DNA from: a virus
Reading direction: 5' to 3' (one strand)
Length of the DNA: 26,778 bases
IMG/VR virus record: IMGVR_UViG_3300023108_002682
Location: 1-26,778 of that record
A program made the position numbers and the translations under genes. The notes beneath the pieces are model-generated. The model had not been told where the DNA came from, made no database searches, and worked only from the letters and a program-made list of their open reading frames with translations. Shown here piece after piece: positions 13,284 through 19,417 of this stretch; position 1 is the first letter of the stretch, and the number at the start of each line of letters is the position of its first letter.

Positions 13284-13826
13284 ATGAATAATTTAAAAGA
13301 ACTCACTAAAGAACAACATAAAAAAGCAGAAAAATCCAAATTTGCAAAAAAACTTGTAACTGGTAATCTTACTGCATCTGAGTATGCCTGTTACCTATAT
13401 AATATGTGGTTAGTATATGCTTGTTTAGAAACTAAGGCAACAGAACTTGGTGTATTAGATAGCATAGAAGATATATGCAGAACTCGGTTCATTTATTCAG
13501 ATATGCTATCTATAGGAAGCAAAAAAGAACTTAAATTAAAGTCTTCTATAGATTATATTGAATATATTAAAAGCATTAGCAGTCCTAAAAAAATACTAGC
13601 TCATTGCTATGTTCGGCATATGGGAGATTTATCAGGCGGGCAAATTATTGCAAAAAATCTAAAAGATAAATTTCCTGTTCGTTTTTATGAATTTGAGCAA
13701 GATGTTATAATCCTAAAAGATAAATTTAGAGAAAAACTTGACGATAGTATGGCACCTGAAGCTACGATAGCATTTGGTTTTGCAGCTGATATTTTACAGG
13801 AGATGGATCACATTGATCTTACTTAA
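13284..13826 (+). CDS. ho1: Heme oxygenase
   Basis: 180 residues, close to the catalytic core length. LKELTKEQHKKAEKSKFAKK carries the proximal heme ligand His12. HCYVRHMGDLSGGQIIAKN (around residue 112) is the distal-helix signature with G-D-L-S-G-G. It cleaves heme to biliverdin IX-alpha, CO and iron using reduced ferredoxin. The gene follows the NifU-like gene after 7 bases and overlaps the bilin reductase start. No Shine-Dalgarno is evident, so translation may depend on the upstream gene. The product biliverdin is the substrate of the next enzyme. Iron release could be an additional benefit to the phage. Confidence 0.92.
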   Translation: MNNLKELTKEQHKKAEKSKFAKKLVTGNLTASEYACYLYNMWLVYACLETKATELGVLDSIEDICRTRFIYSDMLSIGSKKELKLKSSIDYIEYIKSISSPKKILAHCYVRHMGDLSGGQIIAKNLKDKFPVRFYEFEQDVIILKDKFREKLDDSMAPEATIAFGFAADILQEMDHIDLT

Positions 13827-14394
13827 TAACCTAAAGAATGAACTGGTATCTCATTTTAACCCAAACGACTCTGTGCCTGTTCAAGATTTTGGTTTTGAGC
13901 ATGGCAAGTTCGTTAACGAAAAATTTAGATGGGCACACTACGAATATTACACTACTGATAAGGTAGAAATTGTACATTTGGTTATTATGCCACATGCAAA
14001 ATCAACTTCTCCGATCTTTGGCTTTGATGTAATTAATATTAGTGGCATTCTTACCGGAATGTTTTTTGATCTTACTCCAGTTGATGAAAGAGTCTTTAAA
14101 TTGCCAGTAATAGGCGATCCTCGGCCTAGACCTGAATGGAGTGGTTTTTTTAGTGAAAACTTTGTGTGTTGTAAGCCAAAAAATCTAAATGAAGTAATGA
14201 CTGTTGTGCCTGTTTTGAAATCATATCTGCAAGGCTTACCTAATTTAAAAACTACAGACGTAAGCAACAAACATCAAGCTTATATTGACGGACAAAGGAA
14301 AAATCCTCAGACTCTAAAAATGTTGTCTGCACATATTGGCAAAGATAAAGCCGAAGATTATTTTTTCAATCATCTTTGGCCTGACATAAAATGA
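13813..14394 (+). CDS. Ferredoxin-dependent bilin reductase (PcyX/PebS/PcyA family)
   Basis: 193 residues. HLVIMPHAKSTSPIFGFD aligns with the PcyA segment from His88 to Asp105 with identical 17-residue spacing (here His55 and Asp72). AHYEYY matches the Glu76 region, PEWSGFFSENFVCCKP matches the P-x-W-x-x-x-F-S segment, and the C-terminal LWPDIK carries the late conserved Asp. The frame is open upstream to a TTG at 13774. I chose the TTG at 13813, with AGGAG 10 bases before it, because it gives a normal N-terminus; there is no in-frame ATG. It reduces biliverdin made by the adjacent heme oxygenase. Context (a phage probably not infecting cyanobacteria, paired with ho1) favours the PcyX type, but the subfamily needs a phylogeny. 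Confidence 0.85.
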   Translation: MILLNNLKNELVSHFNPNDSVPVQDFGFEHGKFVNEKFRWAHYEYYTTDKVEIVHLVIMPHAKSTSPIFGFDVINISGILTGMFFDLTPVDERVFKLPVIGDPRPRPEWSGFFSENFVCCKPKNLNEVMTVVPVLKSYLQGLPNLKTTDVSNKHQAYIDGQRKNPQTLKMLSAHIGKDKAEDYFFNHLWPDIK

Positions 14395-15071
14395 CCCTTA
14401 TTAGAAATAAATTTGATTATAAACCTTTAGATAGAACCAGCGTTGACGGCAAACGCAAATACCTAACACCAGATGGTGGCGCTGTTGCAAGCGTAACAAC
14501 TATCCTCGATGCTACTAAAGATAAAACACATCTTATTGCTTGGCGTAAACGTGTAGGCGAAGCTAAAGCAAAAGAAATTACAACCGAAGCAGCAGGTGTA
14601 GGTACTCGAATGCACAAGTACCTAGAGGATTATGTAGATACAGGCGAGTGGCCATCGGCAGGTTCTAATCCGTATGCAATACAAGCTCATAGTATGGCAG
14701 AACAAATTAAATTACACGCTATGCAAGATGTAGACGAAATTTGGGGTTCAGAAGTACAACTTTATGTACCACAACTCTATGCAGGAACAACTGATCTTGT
14801 TGGCACATACAAAGGCCAGCCTTCTATAATGGATTTTAAGCAAACTAATCGACCTAAGAAAGTTGAATGGGTTGAAGACTATTTTTTGCAACTTACTGCT
14901 TATGCTATTGCACACAATGAAATATACGGCACTAACATCTGCGAAGGCCATGTGTTTATGTGTAGTCGTGATGGCGAATATCAGCAGTTTGATATTTGGC
15001 CAGATGAGTTTGCCGAATGGGAATCTGCTTGGTGGGATCGAGTCTATACTTTTTATGAAAAAATTGCTTAG
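14391..15071 (+). CDS. PD-(D/E)XK nuclease, RecB/Cas4-like exonuclease
   Basis: 226 residues. The N-terminal part has VTTILDATKDKTHLIAWRKR and then GVGTRMHKYLEDYV (the early His of the RecB-like family). The core follows: SEVQLYVPQLYAGTTDLVG with a metal-binding Asp, SIMDFKQT supplying D-x-K, and a conserved DYFLQLTAYAIAHNE helix with the Q-x-x-x-Y signature. This is the standard order of a RecB-type nuclease. It likely degrades or processes DNA during phage replication or recombination. It overlaps the bilin reductase stop (ATGA) and converges with the thermonuclease gene. I see no four-Cys Fe-S cluster, so it is not a full Cas4. Confidence 0.8.
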   Translation: MTLIRNKFDYKPLDRTSVDGKRKYLTPDGGAVASVTTILDATKDKTHLIAWRKRVGEAKAKEITTEAAGVGTRMHKYLEDYVDTGEWPSAGSNPYAIQAHSMAEQIKLHAMQDVDEIWGSEVQLYVPQLYAGTTDLVGTYKGQPSIMDFKQTNRPKKVEWVEDYFLQLTAYAIAHNEIYGTNICEGHVFMCSRDGEYQQFDIWPDEFAEWESAWWDRVYTFYEKIA

Positions 15072-15547
15072 GCCATTTTTTCAACTGCTTGATCATAATC
15101 CTCTTTTAACACCACGCCTTCGCGTAAAAGTTTTTCTCGATTAGCCATATGCTTCATTTGAATTTCTTCTTTGGAACCGCCAAAGTAAGCAACAGCATGA
15201 CCTTCTGCAATTAAGATATCTGTAACTTTTTCTTTTACGCCTTCAGTATGTTCAACGTAAAAGTCACCTAAGATACGTCCAAACTTGCCTTTCATATCTT
15301 CGCCTTTTTTGTCTTCTGTTGTTATAAGTTTTGCTTTGCCTTCCATTAATTGTTTCAGTCTAGCTTTAGCAGCTTCGCCGAATAAATCTTCAACTTTATC
15401 ACTTGTTCTAGATTCCGGAGTGTCAATTCCCATGATTCTCACACGTTCATTTTTAAGTGTTACGCCAAAACCTAAATCTATGTCAACATCTACTGTATCC
15501 CCGTCCACTACTTTGAGAACGGTGACGTCATATTCATTTTGTTGCAT
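15068..15547 (-). CDS. Thermonuclease (staphylococcal nuclease homologue)
   Basis: 159 residues from the ATG at 15547, chosen because AAGGAGAGG precedes it. VVDGDTVDVDID provides Asp17 (like SNase Asp21), RVRIMGIDTPES gives Arg37, Asp42 and Glu45 (like Arg35, Asp40 and Glu43), and KFGRILGDFYV gives Arg91 (like Arg87): all catalytic residues are present. It is a calcium-dependent nuclease for DNA and RNA. No signal peptide is seen, so it acts inside the cell, probably in host nucleic acid breakdown. It has a late promoter box and converges with the RecB-like gene, sharing 4 bases. Confidence 0.88.
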   Translation of the reverse strand: MQQNEYDVTVLKVVDGDTVDVDIDLGFGVTLKNERVRIMGIDTPESRTSDKVEDLFGEAAKARLKQLMEGKAKLITTEDKKGEDMKGKFGRILGDFYVEHTEGVKEKVTDILIAEGHAVAYFGGSKEEIQMKHMANREKLLREGVVLKEDYDQAVEKMA

Positions 15548-15572
15548 TGCCCTCTCCTTATAATGCCCTATC

Positions 15573-15582
15573 ATATTTATGA
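15573..15582 (-). promoter_or_regulatory. T4-type late promoter box (thermonuclease)
   Basis: TCATAAATAT on the minus strand, 26 bases before the thermonuclease start; divergent from the curli-cluster box at 15620. Confidence 0.5.
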
Positions 15583-15619
15583 AAAAATTAACCTTGTATA
15601 GTGTTAAAATATTACAAAG

Positions 15620-15629
15620 GTTAAATACT
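15620..15629 (+). promoter_or_regulatory. Late-type promoter box of the curli-like cluster
   Basis: GTTAAATACT, followed by TAGGAG and the ATG at 15643. It is the only promoter-like signal I find for the whole 15643-21466 cluster. Confidence 0.45.
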
Positions 15630-15642
15630 TAGGAGAAAAATT

Positions 15643-16101
15643 ATGAGGGTTTTGATAGGGAGTTTGCTTTGCACAATTGTTGCAGCGCATGCACAAGCTG
15701 ATCTAGTATGGGGTTTCAAAAGCCCAGCATTTCATTTTGGCAATGGATATAGTACACATGTGCTTAGTGCAGAGCAATTGAAGTTTAATGCGCAAGAAGA
15801 TCTTAGAAAACAAGCCGAAGCAGAAGAAGCTAGATTAGAGCGTGAACTAGAAAATTCAGTATTAAATAAATTTATTAGAAATTTAGAATCAAGAATTTAT
15901 GCAACGCTTAGTAAACAAATGGTAGATGCAATGTTTGCTGATTGTACAGATAATTGTGCTACTAGTGGTTCAGCAGAAATTGAAAACAACATTATTACAT
16001 GGACTAAAGATACACTTACAGGTACTATAACTTTAGAAATAAATGGTCCTGACGGTACTACAGAAATTACTATACCAGGAGCGGGAGAATTTAATTTCTA
16101 A
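15643..16101 (+). CDS. csgF: CsgF-like curli assembly protein
   Basis: 152 residues. A signal peptide (MRVLIGSLLCTIVAAHAQA) is followed by DLVWGFKSPAFHFGNGYSTH, the counterpart of the mature CsgF N-terminus (F-x-N-P-x-F-G-G-N), which in Escherichia coli plugs into the CsgG barrel. An extended charged helix follows (ENSVLNKFIRNLESRIYATL), then a beta-rich C-terminus ending in F as in CsgF. A Cys pair (FADCTDNCATS) is not typical of the family. It should form the outer neck of the secretion pore and couple fibre nucleation to it. RBS TAGGAGAAA; coupled to csgG by TAATG. Confidence 0.85.
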   Translation: MRVLIGSLLCTIVAAHAQADLVWGFKSPAFHFGNGYSTHVLSAEQLKFNAQEDLRKQAEAEEARLERELENSVLNKFIRNLESRIYATLSKQMVDAMFADCTDNCATSGSAEIENNIITWTKDTLTGTITLEINGPDGTTEITIPGAGEFNF

Positions 16102-16922
16102 TGATAAAAAAATTATTAATAAGTTTATCCTTTTTAGTTTTAGCTAGTTGCACAAGTTATGATATGATGCAAGATGTAAAAGAGTCAGTTGGTCCTCCGC
16201 AAGTACAAGGTCACCAAATTCATCTTGACGCAATACCTCCTATCGATGGTCCAAAAATTGCAATTGGTGTGTACAGTTTTTTAGACAAAACTGGACAAAG
16301 AAAGCCTAGTGACAAACTTGCCAATCTTAGTTCAGCAGTGACTCAAGGTGCAGAAGTTTGGGTAATACAAGCTTTACAGGAAGTAGGGAATGGAAGTTGG
16401 TTTGACGTGGTCGAGCGTATAGGCATGGATAATTTAATTAAAGAACGACAACTAATAAGAAATACTAGAGAAGTATACGACCGATCTAGCCCAAACGGGC
16501 CAGAACCATTAGATCCATTAATGTTTGCTGGTCTTTTGTTAGAAGGCGGAATAGTCGGGTATGATAGTAACATAGCAACCGGGGGTATGGGCGCTCGCTA
16601 TTTAGGACTTGGTCTACAGGACGAGTATAGGATGGATAGAGTTACTGTATCGATGCGTTTAGTAAGTGTACAAACCGGGAGAGTTCTAGTAAGTGTTGCA
16701 ACAGAAAAAACAATAGCAAGTTATAGAAGCGGTGGCGACATTTTTAAATTTCTAGATCTCGGTACACAGATTATAGAAAGCGAAGTAGGATGGTCTATAA
16801 ATGAACCTGTCAATTATGCAGTTAGAGCTGCAATTGAAGCGGGCATTGTAGAGCTTATACTTGCAGGGGAAGATAAAGGTCTTTGGAAATTTTCTGAAGA
16901 AATTTTAATTCATAATCATTAA
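16101..16922 (+). CDS. csgG: CsgG-like outer-membrane curli secretion lipoprotein
   Basis: 273 residues, the usual CsgG length. The N-terminus is a lipoprotein signal with lipobox LASC (Cys17). The family core follows: IAIGVYSFLDKTGQRKPSD, LSSAVTQGAEVWVIQALQEV, GSWFDVVERIGMDNLIKERQ and LIRNTREVYD, with the transmembrane-hairpin region around GGIVGYDSNIATGGMGARYLG and VSMRLVSVQTGRVLVSV. It should assemble into a nonameric ring and 36-strand barrel that lets unfolded curlins out. Every main block looks intact, so a working pore is likely. Its periplasmic partner CsgE is not in the window. Confidence 0.93.
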   Translation: MIKKLLISLSFLVLASCTSYDMMQDVKESVGPPQVQGHQIHLDAIPPIDGPKIAIGVYSFLDKTGQRKPSDKLANLSSAVTQGAEVWVIQALQEVGNGSWFDVVERIGMDNLIKERQLIRNTREVYDRSSPNGPEPLDPLMFAGLLLEGGIVGYDSNIATGGMGARYLGLGLQDEYRMDRVTVSMRLVSVQTGRVLVSVATEKTIASYRSGGDIFKFLDLGTQIIESEVGWSINEPVNYAVRAAIEAGIVELILAGEDKGLWKFSEEILIHNH

Positions 16923-16935
16923 TAGGGAGATACAC

Positions 16936-17676
16936 ATGAAAGCTTTAATAATAGGAGGCTTAGCGTCTTTAGCGGCAATAACTGTTGCTTTTGCAAATGA
17001 AATATATGTAAATCAAGCAGGCGCCGGTCTTACGTTAACAATTACACAAACTGGTCAAGACAACGAGTTTGGTAATAGTACTACAGATGCAGTCTTAAAT
17101 GGTACCGACACAACTATTACACTCACACAAACTGGTGATTTTAATACTGTAGATGCAACAATCAAAGGTATAACTTTTACAGGTACTTGGTCATTTATCG
17201 GCGATAACAACACTTTGGATTTACTGTGTAGTAGTGCTGCAACAGGCGAGTGTGATTCAGCTACTATGACTATATCTAACACAGGCGACGATACTGACTA
17301 CGTAATATATGTAGGAGAAACCAGTTCAGCTGATAATGCAACAGTGTCGTTTACAGTAACTGGTGACGGCGATGCTGTGTATGCTGAAATCGACGGTGAA
17401 AGTGCTGCGGTTACTGTCACAAGTGACAGTAGTGCATCGTTAAGCGCTACTAGCTCTAGCTTATTATCTCCAGTATCACTAAGCACAAGTGCAGGAGGTA
17501 ATTTATATGCTATTAATGTTGACGGTGACGGCGACATCGCAGGACATACTGTTAACATAGATGTAACAGGCGGTGGCAATTCAATCATCGTAACTCAAAG
17601 TGGCATATACGACAATGATTTAGATCTAACTTTAGTTGGAGATGATGGCACAATTACAATTACACAAACTGATTAA
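16936..17676 (+). CDS. Curlin-repeat protein 1 (CsgA/CsgB-like fibre subunit)
   Basis: 246 residues, GGGAG ribosome site. A signal peptide (to about residue 20, MKALIIGG...AFA) is followed by NEIYVNQAG. Curlin-type strand repeats LTITQTGQDNEF, ITLTQTGDFNTVDATI, IIVTQSGIYDND and ITITQTD are spaced 22-27 residues apart, with a Ser/Thr/Asp-rich middle where the repeats degenerate. It is acidic, Gly/Asn/Gln-rich and nearly free of Lys and Arg, as expected of an amyloid subunit exported through CsgG. Two Cys in the middle are unusual for curlin. The last codons overlap the start of the FecR gene by 35 bases. Confidence 0.8.
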   Translation: MKALIIGGLASLAAITVAFANEIYVNQAGAGLTLTITQTGQDNEFGNSTTDAVLNGTDTTITLTQTGDFNTVDATIKGITFTGTWSFIGDNNTLDLLCSSAATGECDSATMTISNTGDDTDYVIYVGETSSADNATVSFTVTGDGDAVYAEIDGESAAVTVTSDSSASLSATSSSLLSPVSLSTSAGGNLYAINVDGDGDIAGHTVNIDVTGGGNSIIVTQSGIYDNDLDLTLVGDDGTITITQTD

Positions 17677-18787
17677 ACTATTTTGTTGTTTAGCTTTGGC
17701 TCCTTTAGCATTAGCAGATGCAGGCGAAATAGGAAAAATCAAAGGTAGTGGCGTACTAGAACGTGGCCGAGACGTAATAGACGGCACTACCGGTGTGACT
17801 GTTCAAAGCATGGATACTGCTGTGACTGCTCGAGGGCAAATGCGTATTGATTTTATAGATGATACAAGAGTAGATATTACTGAACACAGTAGATTACTTA
17901 TAGATGATTTTGTTTATGACCCTGACGCAGGAACAGGAGCATTAAGCTTAAAAGCAACATTAGGTACAGTCAGATATGCCAGTGGCCAAATAGCAAAAAA
18001 TAATAGACAGCAGGTAAAAATTAGAACCCCTAGTGCTACTATCGGAGTTAGAGGTACAGACTTTATCATGGTAGTAGATGAAATAGGCGGAAGTATGATA
18101 ACCTTATTGCCTAGCTGCGATGTAAGTGGTGATTGTTACACAGGTGAAATAACAGTAGAAACAGACGCAGGATTTGTAGTAATGAATCAAGCGTTTCAGA
18201 CAACAATGGCCAGAATAAGTAGCCAAGCACCGTCTAAGCCTCTTATTCTTGATATAGACGAACGAATGATAAATCAGCTTATTATTTTACGTAAAAAATC
18301 TCCTTACGAAGAAATTGAAGATGAAATTAGAGTTAGAACAAAAAATTTATTTGATTTTTTAGGATTTGATTTTCTTGAAGAATTTGATGACTTAGATGTA
18401 AATAATTTGAATACTGACGATATTTGGCACACTCAATTAGATGAAACAGATTATACATTTGCCGATGTCATGTACGACATGCTAGATATGTTAAACAAAG
18501 CATTAGTAGATGCATTACGTGACGAACTTGCTATTCAAAATGAAACTTTTTTTACACAACGGCCAACAGGTTTAGATATAAACACAGGAATTTATTATGA
18601 AGAGTTTTCTAATTCATATTTTATTAGGCGAGAAGATAATTCAGCAAATAATGTTTTTCAGTTAACTTTAGATAAAAACACTAGCTATACTTTAGATTTA
18701 ACACAGCAGGATTGGACTATTTATGGATATACAGTGGGTGTCGGTAATGATAGCTGTATCATTATTACTCAGCGGGAAGATTGGTAA
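17642..18787 (+). CDS. Secreted FecR-domain protein with a curlin-like C-terminus
   Basis: About 381 residues; ATGs at 17642 and 17645 are both possible, with TTGGAG just before. A signal peptide (ending ALAPLALA) sends it to the periplasm. Residues about 30-190 are a FecR domain: DVIDGTTGVTVQSMDTAV, then RIDFIDDTRVDITEHSRLLI, ALSLKATLGTVRYASGQ, and the hallmark RTPSATIGVRGTDFIM. A charged helical middle follows. The end (YTLDLTQQDW and then GNDSCIIITQ, 22 residues apart) looks like a curlin strand pair. It lacks the short cytoplasmic helix and transmembrane segment of anti-sigma FecR proteins. Position between the two curlins and before a CHASE2 cyclase suggests a periplasmic ligand or fibre-linked sensor. 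Confidence 0.8.
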   Translation: MMAQLQLHKLIKLFCCLALAPLALADAGEIGKIKGSGVLERGRDVIDGTTGVTVQSMDTAVTARGQMRIDFIDDTRVDITEHSRLLIDDFVYDPDAGTGALSLKATLGTVRYASGQIAKNNRQQVKIRTPSATIGVRGTDFIMVVDEIGGSMITLLPSCDVSGDCYTGEITVETDAGFVVMNQAFQTTMARISSQAPSKPLILDIDERMINQLIILRKKSPYEEIEDEIRVRTKNLFDFLGFDFLEEFDDLDVNNLNTDDIWHTQLDETDYTFADVMYDMLDMLNKALVDALRDELAIQNETFFTQRPTGLDINTGIYYEEFSNSYFIRREDNSANNVFQLTLDKNTSYTLDLTQQDWTIYGYTVGVGNDSCIIITQREDW

Positions 18788-19409
18788 TGCAAATGAAATT
18801 TATATTTCACAAATTAGTGACGACTTAAGCTTAGAAATACAACAGCGTAGTCAAGATAATTATGTTTCTTTAACCGGCTCCGGAGACGTTAATGATATTA
18901 TAATATACCAAGGTATACATGCAGATGGAACTATAGATGTTGACGAAACAGGTGGTCATGAAGCATATTGGACAGTGACCGGAGATAGTAATGATCTATT
19001 GAGCTCTCAAACAGATGAAAATAGAGCCGGCGGCGGCGGAGCCCCTCATCATTTAGCTAATATAATAAACGGCGACAATAACCTAGTCAATCATACGCAA
19101 AGGGGCAAAGCAGGGCACGATGGTTTCATTGAAATACAAGGAAATAACAACACTGTAGATTTATATCAACGGGGTAATGGCGGCCAGCAATGGGCTGACA
19201 TAGTATTAAATGGAAATGGCCATGTAATTGACTCTAGTCAACGCGGTACTATGTCACACTCTCTAGCTGTTGATTTAACAAACGGCGGCGGCGCATATAC
19301 ATTTACAAGCACACAAACTACAAATAATAATACTACATCTAAATCTTATAGCCTTACAGGAACTTGTACAAACTCATCTGGATGTGCAATAAATATATCA
19401 CAAAACTAG
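18723..19409 (+). CDS. Curlin-repeat protein 2 (possible nucleator)
   Basis: 228 residues from the ATG at 18723, or 220 from the Met at residue 9. A short signal peptide precedes NEIYISQISDD, almost the same mature start as curlin 1 (NEIYVNQ). Repeats: LEIQQRSQDNYVSL, IIIYQGIHADGTID, NLVNHTQRGKAGHDG, NTVDLYQRGNGGQQWADI and HVIDSSQRGTMSHS, at spacings of about 22-24. It is richer in His, Gly, Asn and Arg than curlin 1, with QRG in place of QTG, so the two are distinct subunits, as CsgA and CsgB are. The first 65 bases overlap the FecR gene in another frame. Confidence 0.78.
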   Translation: MDIQWVSVMIAVSLLLSGKIGNANEIYISQISDDLSLEIQQRSQDNYVSLTGSGDVNDIIIYQGIHADGTIDVDETGGHEAYWTVTGDSNDLLSSQTDENRAGGGGAPHHLANIINGDNNLVNHTQRGKAGHDGFIEIQGNNNTVDLYQRGNGGQQWADIVLNGNGHVIDSSQRGTMSHSLAVDLTNGGGAYTFTSTQTTNNNTTSKSYSLTGTCTNSSGCAINISQN

Positions 19410-19417
19410 GAAAATTT

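Noticed and set aside
13774-13812. Upstream TTG start for the bilin reductase
   Set aside because: It would add 13 residues (VLQLIFYRRWITL) unlike the family and sit deep inside the heme oxygenase gene; the TTG at 13813 has AGGAG in front.
14391-15071. Cas4 of a CRISPR system
   Set aside because: The fold is RecB-like, but the four Cys of the Cas4 iron-sulfur cluster are missing and there is no cas gene or repeat array.
17642-18787. FecR protein as an anti-sigma factor regulator
   Set aside because: It has a cleavable-type signal peptide and no transmembrane helix or cytoplasmic anti-sigma segment, and no ECF sigma gene is nearby.
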